From the NCBI RefSeq assembly GCF_039555335.1, contig NC_092637.1, positions 40,946,526-41,010,525 on the forward strand: DNA of 64,000 nucleotides. Reading direction: 5' to 3'. Numbering within the stretch: the stretch's first letter is position 1; every line of letters begins with the position of its first letter. The notes under the pieces were generated by a model. It was not told where the DNA came from, did not search any database, and saw only the letters and a list, made by a program, of their open reading frames with translations. Shown piece after piece: positions 24,666 through 38,500 of this stretch. Position numbers and translations under genes: made by a program. This DNA is from Amphiura filiformis (lineage: Eukaryota > Echinodermata > Ophiuroidea > Amphilepidida > Amphiuridae).

Positions 24666-27600
24666 TGTCTACAAAATTGCTTAGCAAAATCATCTGATGT
24701 TAGTTTTTGGACAATAACACTGCAGTTACGCCATCGATCTTAATGCAATTTGGCACACATGTCAGAAACATGATTTGCTATCATCTCACTAAATATGGAG
24801 GAAATCAATGAATATTTGGATAGCGGTCAGTTACCATAGATTTAATATAGCGTTTTGTACACACAAATACATGCCTTAATGGTTTATGTGCTATGATATT
24901 TGCGCATATGTACATAATAAACTTAGAGGAGGGATTAAAAATTTATCTTCAGCTAAAAATAAAAATAAACATTACTCGTAAATTCAATGTTATTTATTTA
25001 AATGTCACACAGTACCACTGTACGGTAAATGGGGGGGGTCGAGAACGAGGGAGAGAGAGCGAGTGATAGGAAGGAGAGATACGCATCGGATACGCACATT
25101 TATGGTTTTAAAAATAGTTTATAATAAAAACGTCACTTGACCAACATTTAAGAAATTTAGCCTAATGTGTGAAATTGTGTTGTATTAAACATTTTAAATA
25201 CACCATGATTAGGATGGTCAAATGGTAATTCGTAATGATTTACACACATAGACAAGCACGCTAGCCATCGATTTACCATATAATAGAAAAGTAAATCTTA
25301 TTAATCTTTATGTTTTGTGGTCAACCGTGCATACTGTGTGTTTTCAATGGGGAGATGAGCAACGATTCACCTTTACCATAAATAGGGTTTCACACTTTCA
25401 GTGTACATATTGTTATACCCACAGAAGATACAACGCAAATCATGTTTTAATGAACTTTGCCCATGTGAGATTGCATATAGGCCTAATAATAAAGGTCATT
25501 ATATATCATACTTATAATGATCGGTGTTTGTTTAATCAGAAGACAGCATATATTAAGAGTTTATATTTTCTTTTATTCCAATCAAATATAATGGCAATCA
25601 TAAAAAAAAACCGAACTTGCATACCAATCATTAAAATATGTCAGTTAAAATTGATCTATGTGTCATATACATTGCGCATGTGTGTCTTTTAATGTGCAAT
25701 TGGTCTTGAACTTGAAACATATTGACCAGCAAGGGACATTTGCACTTTTATTACTTTTTATTCCTCCTTCTTTTTTTAATTCATGGTTTTCTTTTTAGTT
25801 TGATTGTTTGTTTTATCTTCTTTTATTTCTTTTCAGTGTTTTCTTTGCTATTTTGTTTTGGTTTCCTTTCTTTGCTTCTTTCATCTATTGGGGGGGGGGT
25901 CGTCTTTAATGATTTCTTGTTGTTTTTCTTTGTATTTGCTTGAATTCTTTGAGGTATACTTTCGTGGGGTCGGGAATTACTGGTTTGGAAGGAGAAGTTT
26001 GGGAAAGCAATGGACTTAAGTTGGTAGATGCCGTTGCATTATTTTGCTATCTACTGCAGATAACTATGATAAATTTGCATCCCACATCCGTGTGATGTTT
26101 GCTTGACGGTGCCCTTAGTGTCATAGCAACTATAAAAGGTGGTGAATGATTTTCCAAAAAGATTATCAACTTTTTAACTATCCAAATTGCTATGTTTTAA
26201 AATGTTTGGGGCTATGTATAAGGTATTCTACGTGTTATTCGACTTAACTTAGTCAAAATTTGATGAAAATATATGTTTAAAGTGACCGATCCCTGAAATA
26301 TTTATGAATGTAATGTAATATTTTTCATTCCCTATGTTCCTTAATGTATATAAACTAACATGTCTAAGTTTCATTTCAATCGCTCTACTGGATCTGAAGT
26401 TGTGAACCCAAATGTGAAGAAGCAAGAACTGATTTTGGAATTCCTCAGACATGTCTACAAAATTGCTTAGCAAAATCATCTGATTTTAGTTTTTGGACAA
26501 TAACTCTGCAGTTACGCCATCGATCTTAATGCAATTTGGCACACATGTCAGAAACATGATTTGCTATCATCTCACTAAATATAGAGGAAATCAATGAATA
26601 TTTGGATAGCGGTCAGTTACCATAGATTTAATATAGCGTTTTGTACACACAAATACATGCCTTAATGGTTTATGTGCTATGATATTTGCGCATATGTACA
26701 TAATAAACTTAGAGGAGGGATTAAAAATTTATCTTCAGCTAAAATAAAATAAACATTACTCGTAAATTCAATGTTATTTATTTAAATGTCACACAGTACC
26801 ACTGTACGGTAAATGGGGGGGGGTCGAGAACGAGGGGAGAGAGCGAGTGATAGGAAGGGAGAGATACGCATCGGATACGCACATTTATGGTTTTAAAAAT
26901 AGTTTATAATAAAAACGTCACTTGACCAACATTTAAGAAATTTAGCCTAATGTGTGAAATTGTGTTGTATTAAACATTTTAAATACACCATGATTAGGAT
27001 GGTCAAATGGTAATTCGTAATGATTTACACACATAGACAAGCACGCTAGCCATCGATTTACCATATAATAGAAAAGTAAATCTTATTAATCTTTATGTTT
27101 TGTGGTCAACCGTGCATACTGTGTGTTTTCAATGGGGAGATGAGCAACGATTCACCTTTACCATAAATAGGGTTTCACACTTTCAGTGTACATATTGTTA
27201 TACCCACAGAAGATACAACGCAAATCATGTTTTAATGAACTTTGCCCATGTGAGATTGCATATAGGCCTAATAATAAAGGTCATTATATATCATACTTAT
27301 AATGATCGGTGTTTGTTTAATCAGAAGACAGCATATATTAAGTGTTTATATTTTCTTTTATTCCAATCAAATATAATGGCAATCATAAAAAAACAACCGA
27401 ACTTGCATACCAATCATTAAAATATGTCAGTTAAAATTGATCTATGTGTCATATACATTGCGCATGTGTGTCTTTTAATGTGCAATTGGTCTTGAACTTG
27501 AAACATATTGACCAGCAAGGGACATTTGCACTTTTTATTACTTTTTATTCCTCCTTCTTTTTTAATTCATGGTTTTCTTTTTAGTTTGATTGTTTGTTTT

Positions 27601-28235
27601 ATCTTCTTTTATTTCTTTTCAGTGTTTTCTTTGCTATTTTGTTTTGGTTTCCTTTCTTTGCTTCTTTCATCTATTGGGGGGGGGGTCGTCTTTAATGATT
27701 TCTTGTTGTTTTTCTTTGTATTTGCTTGAATTCTTTGAGGTATACTTTCGTGGGGTCGGGAATTACTGGTTTGGAAGGAGAAGTTTGGGAAAGCAATGGA
27801 CTTAAGTTGGTAGATGCCGTTGCATTATTTTGCTATCTACTGCAGATAACTATGATAAATTTGCATCCCACATCCGTGTGATGTTTGCTTGACAGTGCCC
27901 TTAGTGTCATAGCAACTATAAAAGGTGGTGAATGATTTTCCAAAAGATTATCAACTTTTAACTATCCAAATTGCTATGTTTTAAAATGTTTGGGGCTATG
28001 TATAAGGTATTCTACGTGTTATTCGACTTAACTTAGTCAAAATTTGATGAAAATATATGTTTAAAGTGACCGATCCCTGAAATATTTATGAATGTAATGT
28101 AATATTTTTCATTCCCTATGTTCCTTAATGTATATAAACTAACATGTCTAAGTTTCATTTCAATCGCTCTACTGGATCTGAAGTTGTGAACCCAAATGTG
28201 AAGAAGCAAGAACTGATTTTGGAATTCCTCAGACA
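24666..28235. repeat. Higher-order array dimer 3 (cores C5 and C6)
   Basis: Cores at 24666-26451 and 26452-28235, again with the odd (ATATGGAGG) and even (ATATAGAGG) signatures and the same GACATGTC junction. C6 has small homopolymer deletions. Near identity across all six cores implies recent amplification or ongoing homogenisation by the 3.84-kb dimer. Confidence 0.93.
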
Positions 28236-28504
28236 ATCTTAGAAATATTTGTTCGAACACTTTTAGGGCCTTATTGAAATGGTCCCCTTCTACCCCGTAC
28301 AATGTTGGCATGTCCAATATGCTAATCTTCACCATATCTTCTCCCAACATTGTTTGGTGGGGAAAGGGGAGGGGGCATGCATAAGATGAACATTGAGACA
28401 ACACTATTATAATTCTTAGTTTCCAGTGACTCATATAGCGTGCGCACTATGCTAAGAAGAACATAGGAATTACAGTGGGTGTTCGAACACATTTTTTCCG
28501 GGAT
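28236..28504. repeat. 270-bp spacer element I, copy 4 (right edge of array)
   Basis: The last spacer copy closes the array. To its right the sequence changes to TGTAGTGTCTTGC, which is unique in the window. The array therefore starts and ends with the spacer and has the form I-CC-I-CC-I-CC-I. Confidence 0.88.
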
Positions 28505-28949
28505 TGTAGTGTCTTGCATCCTCTTGCTGAAACTTGTCCGCTGTCCGATATAATAGCAGGAATACGTGCAGAGAGAGCATGATAAAAATGCATGTTGGCA
28601 GCAATTATTTATGGTCATACATGTTGTTGTGATCAGTGATCACGGTAGATTGCCGAATAGAAGCAAGTATTAACCGTCTTAAAGGCAAAAAAAAAAAGCA
28701 GTGTCGCAATTTACTGACGGAATGAATACAAAAGTTTGGTCGCTACTCGCGCTCGGCGAATCGCATGTAGCATTTCAGACATGGGCGGTTTATAGTAAAC
28801 CATTATTCGTCTCTTTGTCGAATTCATAACGAATGTATAATGACGTGTTTATCTTCTGTACGTCAAAGGATCCTGCAACAGCAACAGCAACAAAATGAAA
28901 AAAAAAGATATAATCTAGAATGAGGTTGATACATAACAATGATGTTATC

Positions 28950-29012
<63 letters not shown>

Positions 29013-29303
29013 AATGACTTTAACCGTGCACTATGATAATAACCATCATCAAAGTGTCAGTGTCAGCCCAGCGGGTAAGTTACCTGATGAAGTCTTATGG
29101 TTTCAGACGCAACGTATCAAGTTGCAAAAAATGTAAGTTCCAGTATTTGATTTAATTCAAAACCATTATTGTTATGCTCACCGTACTGGTGACGATGACA
29201 ATAATGATAAAAATGTGAATACAAAGAATTGAGTGTTTGGTGCACTGGTACCAAAAACCAAACTTGCATATACTTGCACCAAAATCTCACGAATCATTCT
29301 TAC
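28505..29303. other. DNA between the array and the last recognised receptor exon
   Basis: On the minus strand this would hold the receptor's terminal exon(s) and 3' UTR if they are close. I could not identify an acceptor with a convincing coding tail. Apart from an ATG-repeat microsatellite, nothing is recognised. Confidence 0.4.
28951..29010 (+). repeat. ATG trinucleotide microsatellite
   Basis: About 20 perfect copies of ATG. On the plus strand it creates a meaningless polymethionine open frame. Confidence 0.97.
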
Positions 29304-29500
29304 CCTCGGTGTAAAGTACACATCATAAGGGTTGTAGGTGACAGCTGTCTCTCTTCCATAACGCAAAGGAGCACGGGGATCTATTTGCGGCACACGTCGA
29401 TTCAAGACGCAACAGCACCCGATAACGATAGTGATAAACAGAATAAATATTAACACACCGCCCCCTACTGATATGCCAACGATAGCTTCGACTGATAATC
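29304..29500 (-). CDS. Receptor exon 22: transmembrane helix and cytoplasmic tail
   Basis: Starts in phase 1 after TTTCTTTTCAG and encodes LSVEAIVGISVGGGVLIFIL, then FITIVIGCCCVLNRRVPQ and TAVTYNPYDVYFTPR. About 27 hydrophobic residues with a GxxxG pattern are followed by three cysteines (possible palmitoylation) and a basic stop-transfer NRR, so type I topology is expected. A strong donor (AGG|GTAAGA) sits at 29298-29303. If it is not used, the frame runs on about 42 codons to a stop near 29178. Confidence 0.85.
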
Positions 29501-32500
29501 CTGAAAAGAAATGAAAAGTTTTATTAAAACTGAGAGGTCTGGAGTTCAAGTCCCCGCACAGTCAGGTTTTTTACACTGATATGTCTGCCTATGCATGTCA
29601 TTTTTCCATTTGTAAATTCATGACTTGTTTGATTGTCAGTGGCGGCGCCAAAAATATTTTTTTCGGAGGGGTGGCATTGAGGGGGCAAAGTGAATTTCAG
29701 TGGGGGGGTGCAAAATCAACCAATTTTGGTTTTTACTGGGGGGCAACAGGGGAGTGACGAGAGTTCTGACGGGGGGCACTGTTGATTGTGCTAACTAGTG
29801 TGCGTAATTCTTCTTTCCCCTGTATATTGATATATTAAGAATAACGATTAAGCATCATTGATTTGATCTCGTGCGCTAGTTTTTAATGTTTGAATGTTTT
29901 TATGTTCCAGTGTATGATGCGTAAGCCTCTCCCCTTGTTTGTATTCTTAAGTATCAATACTCTGTATTCTATTGCATTGGTTCCTGGTCATGGTTGTAAT
30001 GATTAAATCATGGCTAATACTTCCGCTAGCGTGTTTTGTCGTTCGTAGCGATTTTCAATTATCTGACATAGCATTCAGATTAGGTTCTCAACAGCTGTGA
30101 TTATCCGCTCAATTGACAGTCGTCTTAGGGCATTTAAATGAAGGCACTTAATTTAATGCCCACGTGACCACATGGGCGCAGACATTACATCGTCTAGACA
30201 GGATGTCTGGAAAAGTGACCTTTGGCACAGCAGGGGCCTTCCTGTGTATTTCAATTGGAAACGCGGGATGCATGTCCAAATTTTCTAGCAAATTTGTCAT
30301 TTTTTGGCAACTTTGTAGTATTATTGTAAGAGTTTCCGTCGATAACTTTTTTCCGTCGACCAAAACTTTTAGTTCTTGAGCACATATATACTGACCACTT
30401 GGTGATCTTGGTATGGCGGCGCCCATGGGTCACGTGGGCATTAAGTTTAGTGCCTTTTATTTAATATCCTATGGTAACTGATTGATACATATCAATATTT
30501 TCTTCCGTTGCGGTAAATTGTAGTTGCCGAGGAATATTAGTCACTGCGTCTGACACAAGTGTGGATTCGACAAGTAATTGTCTTTTGGTTCCTCTGCCAA
30601 ACGTGGCACGTTTTCCACGTGTTTTGCTTGTTTTTTTTTTTATGTAAGTCGATTACTGCCCACCCCAAGTACTTACCACTGGTTCGTCTACCACTATCAT
30701 CATCGAGGATTACAACGGTAGCTTCATCTGGATTGGCCACCCTCCCATCAGTCACACTCACGATCCTTACATAGAATTCCTCATTATTCTCACTCAACTC
30801 ATCATCAAGGATAGTCACGATAAATGTCGCTTGTGCCTCAGAGGCTTCAAATTCCACTATATGGTTGGATATAGGGGTATAGTCCTGGGTTGCAAGAGCG
30901 TCTCCTTTAAAGGGTATGGTTTCGACTCCTAGGTGGACAAAGACATAACTGATTTAAATTACGTTTTAATTTCACTGGTCGTGTCCAGAGGGGCGGAAAG
31001 TTTGACGTGTTGTATAATAAAGGCGTCGTCATCCCAAGCGCCACATCATTGGAGTGTATACCGGAAGTGCTGACTAGCAAAGTCTTTCATAACTTAAGTT
31101 TAAATTAATATCGTATTAATATTGTTAAACCGGGTTCTTAAATACCGTAAAACCTCGTCTGCAACCACATAGAGTGCTTCTGATGAATGCTAAATTAATC
31201 CCGGTGCCATTATGGAGTTTGAGCAAATAAATGACAGATCCAAGCATATACGAACAAGTATTATTGTAAGACCAATCTTTTGTATTGGCATATTTACGCT
31301 AGTTTCGTATGAACTTAGCTTTCATCAAAAACACTATGTTTGTAGACGAGGTTTTACGTTATACGTTTATATTAGACCCAGGTCAATGACGAAAAATCGT
31401 GTCCACTTCATCATTTCAATTGCCCGGTTCAATTGACACTCCCTCTTTTGCGGTACGCCAACTCGAATTTCTTTAGGGGACGAGACTCCAAGTATGTCCA
31501 AACGGGTTTGAATCCCTAAATTACACCTTAAAGTTCAACATCCATATGGACACGACCAGTCATAGTTCTGTCCTGCTTAGATCTGCTATGGCCATCCTTC
31601 CATTGTGTTGATCTCTCATAATATTGCAATTTGATTTCGTAATGGACTGAAATGACCAGAGAGGTTACACGTACAACATCTTAACCCCAAAAATGTAATA
31701 TGAAAGTCATTGTAATCAAACTACTGTTCTCCTAATTTAATGCAAACAGATTGAGTACACATACGTGCTTCAGCTGCCTCGATAATGCTGCCTTCTCGTT
31801 CAATAGTGATGGTCACAGATTGACCAGGTTCTGGTACTTCATACCGGCTACTTCCAAAGCGATATCCACCTGAAATTTAATCAGTACATATTGCATTGAG
31901 TTATCAAAACACTACTGATCTGCTTACATTTAGAACTGGGTAGTGAACCATTGTAATGATCCGGCCTTTGGTGGGGACAGCTGACGGTCATTTTTACTGT
32001 GAGCCATAAATGCGAAATAACTCGCAGTCAGTTTCCCAAAGAGCAGGGTGATAACCACAGACTTCCCAATCCATCGACGATGCTGATGGATATTTACAAC
32101 CTTAGTACAGACATGATGTGCCGCATTGTAACACCCATGGAGAAAATCACCTGAATCTGATATCCATATATAACAGTGCCCAACTTACACACGACATTAT
32201 CTTGGGAAAATGTGTTATACATAAAAACATCTCAAAAAAAGTAACTAACCCCCCTTAGATAATGACCATTATTCAAATTGTGATTGTATTACAAATCTGT
32301 AAAATGCGTTGGAAGCAGAATTTACTTCTCCGCATTTTGACACCTCATTTGTTGCAATTGACTAAATATTGACGTCACAGCGTACATTTAAATCAATGTA
32401 ACCCAAGATTTGAAAGTAAATTGTATTGATTTTGTACAATGGAAGGAAATCTGAGTAATGATATCTAAGTGTTTTTGTATTGTTTGCAAGTGCAACTTTC

Positions 32501-35500
32501 AAATCTGGACCTCGCTATATAAATAAACTGATGTTTTATTGTTTCTGGGCTATAGTATCAAATGAGGTGTCAAAATGCACAGAAATAAGTTCTGCTCTCA
32601 ACGCATTTTACAAATTTGTAATACAATAGCCCGTTTTTGAATAATGACCAATATTTGAGGGGGGTTAGTTACTGAAGTGTAATCCAGTAATTACATACAA
32701 CTTAAGGGGGTACTACACCCCTGTGGTAAATTCGTGACTATTTTTGCATTTTTCTCAAAAAATAATACCACACTGGTAACAAAAGTTATGTATACTATTG
32801 GGGCAAGGAATCCAATTACTACACTGAAATTTCAGTGACTCAAGACAAGCGGTTCAGTTTATATGATAGGAAATGTGGTACATTCGAGCGGTACCTCTTT
32901 TCTTATCATAAATAACGAACCGCTTGTTTTGGTCACTGAAATTCAGTGTAATAATTGAATTCCTTCCTATAATATACATAACTTTTGTAACCACTGTTTT
33001 ATTAGTTTTTGAGAAAAATGCAAAAATAGACACAAATATATCGAGGGGTGTAGTACCCCCTTAAAAAGCAGGATATATATGGCAATTTAAAAAGACTAAA
33101 AAATGTTCGCCTGTGTCATTAAATTTAACTTGTAAAGCAAAAGTTCCAAGGATTGGATGTCAGAATTGAAATATTTTATACTGGCAAAATGTCCCTAAAC
33201 TAAACTGAGCTCAAAAAGAAACTTATAATTTTTCACAAGGTCATATCTTGAAATCCTGTCCATCAAATTGAACCAAAATTACACACAGATTTACTTCAAT
33301 ACTCTACTCTTAACACATGTCAGTAACCAAGCAGTTATCCAACTGACACAACAGCAAAATGCACTGACATGGGACAGCTTCCTGGACCACATTCACAGCC
33401 CAGCCCTGTTTCATTAAAAAAGTGTATGAAAAGCAGAAAGAAGCACCGTTTTATCATCTGTGCAAGGATCTTGTGTGCATTCTCACAGATTTTTTTGGGG
33501 GCTGTGAAAGTGAAGGAAGTCCAGGAAGCTGTCCCATGACAGTGCATTTTGCTGTTGTGTCAGTTGGACAACTGCTTGGTTACTGACATGTGTTTTGAGT
33601 AGAGTATTAAGGTAATCCTGTGTGTAATTTTGGTTCATTTTGATTGATAGTAATTTAAGTGTAATTATAGATAAGGACCACACGGTCGACGGAAGAAGGG
33701 GGTCAGCAAAATTCACTCATATTGGGTCTGTGACATTCCTATGACAAACTCATTCTCCCAGTGTAGTAAAGAAATCACAGTGTTTTTACTTTTAGAAAAA
33801 AGCTAAATTAAAAATTATGCATATTTCACCAATTTTGTCTGGCTTACAAATACATGTTTCTTAACATTTCGGTCTGCCATTCCTTTCTTCTTTCAGATTT
33901 CGTACTAACATTATAAAATGAGATTGTCAATAGAGTTATCTTGATAATATCTGAAATATGAAATATTAGTGTTTCTAATTTTGGAAAAAAAGTGTGATGC
34001 ATTTTCCCTAAAACGTGATTTTTTGGCCCAAAAGGGATAAATTTGGATGCTCATTTTTTTGGTTGGACAGCGACTTCAAAGAAACCTTTTATTATGGGTA
34101 CAATCAACACACTTTGGCCCCACATAAGCAAAAATAAAAACATTGTGTTCTGGCTTGCTGATGCTAGAAACACTACAACAATGTTTGCATTGTTTACAAA
34201 CTAAATGTTCCATTTAGTGTGTATTAGGCAAGAACTATATGGTCGACGGAAGAAGGGGGTCAGCAAAATCCACTCATATTAAGTCTGTCACATTACTATG
34301 ATGAACTTATTCTCCCAATGCAGTAAAACAATCACAGTGTTTCTAGTTTAAGAAAAAAAGCTTAATTAAAAAAATGCATAGTTCACCAATTTTTTTCCGG
34401 CTTACTAAAAATACACGTTTCTTAACATAAATCATTGGTCTCCTGTTCCTTTCTTCTTCCAGATTTCGTACTATGAGATTGTCAATAGAGTTATCTTGAT
34501 AATATCTGAAATATGAAATATCAGTATTTCTAATTTTGGATCTAATTTTAAATCACATTTTCCCTAAAACATGATTTTTTGGCCCAAAAGGATAAATTTG
34601 GATGCTCATTTTTTTGGTTGGACATCAACTTCAAAGGAACCTTTTATTATAATGTATATGTACAATAAACACAATTTGCACCCACATAAGCAAAAATAGA
34701 AACACTGTGGCTTGTTGATGCTACAAACACTACAACAACTTGAATGTTTGTATTGTTTATAAACTCAATATTCCCTTTTAACGGGCATGGGAATAGATTT
34801 TTTTCAAGAACTTCAGTAAACATAAACTTAGGAATAGAGATGGTTGCTTGGAGAATTGCTCAGCCCCTATAATGATTTTGGTCGGGTAAGGCCAATACCT
34901 GTTTTTGTCAGTTTTTTAAACCGGCAAAAATGCCAAAACTTTTAAAGTCAGTCAAATATTAACACAGAAAGCTCATAAACAGTAACACACAACTTAAACT
35001 AATGAATCATTAAACATATTTTTGTCTCGTCAAGATCTTTAAAAGCAAAACGTTTAGAATTTGATATGACACTTTCAGGTAAGTGCCGGCACTACGAGAG
35101 CAATGAAAAACCATGCCTTTAATTTCTTAATATGTCATGTATAATTGCAAAATCTGGCCTGATTACACTCAGGAAATTATTTTTGCTACTTCATAATTAG
35201 TTTTGAGATGAAAACAGTAAATTATTTATCACTTTTTTTAGTTTGTCATTTTTGTCGGCAAAAATGTTTTTGCCAAGCGGAAAAAACCGTGGTTAAAACC
35301 ATAGTTTTTTTTCACCTGCGGCAAAAACCTGCAAACCCTGATTTTGGTGAAGCCAAAACACCCCCCCCCACCTGTTAAATGAAATTTGAAGGGATAATCC
35401 AGTTAATTAATCAATCAATTAATGGTTTTCTTTCATTTATTTTTGGTTTAAAGATTATTACCTTCATGAGGCTTTGCAAACTCTTCCCCCCAAAACATCC

Positions 35501-38500
35501 CAGGACCCTCCCCGTACCATGACAGACAATTTCCCCCACCCCATTAGAGACATGTAGTCCATTGAAATTGTAAAAACCAAGGGGATTAGGGGGTTGAGCC
35601 CCCAAATGAGTTGGTTAGCAAACTCAATTCCTCAAAAGAAGATTTCAAGTTCCCCTAAAACCAACCCCTCCCAACAGAGAACACCCCTACCCCCAAGTGT
35701 CTAATTGAAAATTTGAACTGGTAAACACAGATTGTCACTTTAATATTAACACAAAGGTGCATATTATGGGCCGACTCCACCCTGACATTGTTTTAGTCGG
35801 GGTGCTATAACATTTGAAGTGTTTGTGCTATACTAAAAGATAAGGTTTCAATATAAAGCTCTTACTAATAAGCTTTAAGTGGCTATATAATTTACCTATG
35901 TAGGTATAGTAATTTTAAAACAATTCAACATTTTTGCAAAAAATTCTGCGCAAATGTCCGGGCTCCAGCCAAAAGACCAAAAAGTCACACAACGCATGGC
36001 CACATACACAAGCATGCACATCTAGGTTCCAAAGATGTAAATATAATTAACTTCACTCAAAATATCCAAGTAACCTAAATTAGTTCATTCGGTATAATTT
36101 ATTGTTGAAGTATTATTTCCATCTAGAAACACTGCAATGTTAATATTAAAACACATTTTTTAAAAGATGTAATTAATTTCACCCGAGAATCATCATTTCC
36201 TCCTTTCATGGCTCTTGTAGGGTCAGCTTATGTTGTACTGACTAGTGTCAAAATAGCTAAGCAACCTGAATTAGAAGTATTATTTCAATCCAGAAACACT
36301 GTAATTTTAAGCTATTTTAGATATTAAAACACATTGATAGTAAATGTTTCTTGTAAAATAAACTTGACTTTGATTTGAATTATGATATTTGAATATTATT
36401 ATTTATTATTATTATTTGAATGCAATCCACTAATCCATTCTGGTTTAAGCCATTTTGAATGTTATTATACCAATAGACCTAATTACTTCTGACTTTAAAG
36501 TGCTATTAAACTAGAAACACTAATCAACAAACTTGTTAAAACTAGTTGAGGTTTGCTGTTGAACATTTTGAAATAGATCCAATCTTCATTCATGAAAGCT
36601 TTATAATATTTTTGACAAACTCCGGACGATCCTGTATAAATAAGAATTGGATATTTTGAAATTTTCTATGATTTTTGACGCGGTGTTTTTATAACCAAAA
36701 AACCAAAACACAACGATTTTATTTTACAACTGTGAGGGGCTATGCCTGTTTGTTATAACCAAGATACAAGGTAACACCAGCATGGCTGTCCAGCAGAGAA
36801 CAGCAGGCATTTGAAACATCACTTTTTGACCTAAAAATTAGGAAAAATAGAAAAATAACGTTCTTTCTATTAAAAACTAGAAACACTGCAAATCCCTTTT
36901 TTCATGAAATATGACAAGTAATGTGTTAGCTATATACTGACAAAAAATGGATGTGAAAATACTAACTTCTACATGTTAGCAGTGCCATATGTCTTTGTTC
37001 TTGATTTTAAGAGTGTGTTTCAGAGGCGTTAAATTCACGAAAATCAAAGGTTTTGTAAAAAATAATCTAGAAACACTTAGAATTTTTAATGCCCACCATT
37101 GATGTTGGTATACCTAAAGGTAGTCAGGGACTTCATATGAAACAAATTTGCCTACCCCCTTCTTCCGAAATATTTTCAAATCGTATGGTGGTTAACTATA
37201 TTTACACTTAAGATATGACCTTGTGATTCAAAAGTTGTAAAAAATTATAAGTTTCTTTTTGAGCTCAGTTTATTACTAATATGTATATTCACCGTCATTG
37301 TCATGTATTATCACCCGAATTTCCCCAGTTCCAACTTGAATGTCACCACTCGTTATCCTGACAATAAGATCTTCGTCCTTTTCAATCAAATTATCATCCA
37401 CAATGTCGATGTCAACATATGACGTCACCTGTCCCTCCCTAAACATCACGATACGATCAGTAAACTTAGTGTAATCCCGAATGGCTTTTGCTTCTCCGTC
37501 TAGTGTGGATACACCTGGAACATGAATAAAGCAGTTGAAGCAATAATATGTGATTTGCATAAATAATAGATTCGTATTTAAATGTTAGTTTTCACTGATC
37601 ACATTGTCCCTTTTTAATTTCGAGCCAAACAAATAAGGTAATCGTAATATCGGGAAATAAGACGTAAGACGAATAGCGAAATGCACACAGTATGCGTCAC
37701 TGATTCAATGATACACATGAGCTCACATACACGAAACGTGCTAACCATCACTCGATCAGTGAACTCGGAATAAAACAGGAGATCTCCGGTTGGAATATAA
37801 AAACCTAAATTTTAATGTAATTCAGGGACTTTAGGCTTAGCCTTTCACGTGGTAGACACTATTGGGCATTGAAATAATGCAAAAAGTAGAAATTCGAGAA
37901 AAATTGAGGTCGTCGCTGTGGAGCAAATCACATAATGGCTTTAATAAAGCTGCTCAATGCGCGCTCCAAACGTTATCTATCACTGTCAGACCTGTAGCCA
38001 TGATTTGTGTGGGGTGGGGTGGATAGGGTTGCAGAACGTACACAATGAATGCAAAAAACACTTAAATGCATCGAAACTTTAGCTGTGGACTATACCCCCT
38101 GGAGTTTGTTGATCCTATTTTGAAAATGTTCCCTTAAAAGTGACCCTGTGTGAAACTTCACGATAGAGTAGACATTTTGGTGGATATCGTGTGCATGACC
38201 AGGTCAAACCCAGCACTTCACATGCAACTACAAACCGCGGCTACGGGCCTGGTCCATGATGAAAAATACACAATGCATACACGCTAATCAGAGAGGATGA
38301 TTTAAGCACTTCCCAACAAGTCTTGCGGTTAGCACAGCTGTGTGAGTGAACATGGCACCACTGCCCGCCCACTGCTTACACACGTGCATGGTTAAATTTG
38401 AATTTGGACAGATATATTTACAATAAAAACACCTTCAAAAGTTGGTCGATTTCACATTTTATGTTATCTACAGAAGGTGTGAATTATCCTTCATGCATAC

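Noticed and set aside
17633-27805. Repeated open frames of 70-133 codons in every core of the tandem array
   Set aside because: They recur only because the cores are copies. They differ in length through homopolymer changes, contain low-complexity phenylalanine/leucine runs from T-rich DNA, and show no recognisable domain or codon bias.
16715-28504. CRISPR-like or LTR-like interpretation of the regular array
   Set aside because: Units are kilobase-sized and head to tail without short spacers, and there is no reverse transcriptase, capsid or primer-binding site. It is a eukaryotic higher-order repeat.
28939-29136. Plus-strand open frame beginning with about 20 methionines
   Set aside because: It is translation of the ATG microsatellite. 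The following residues match nothing recognised.
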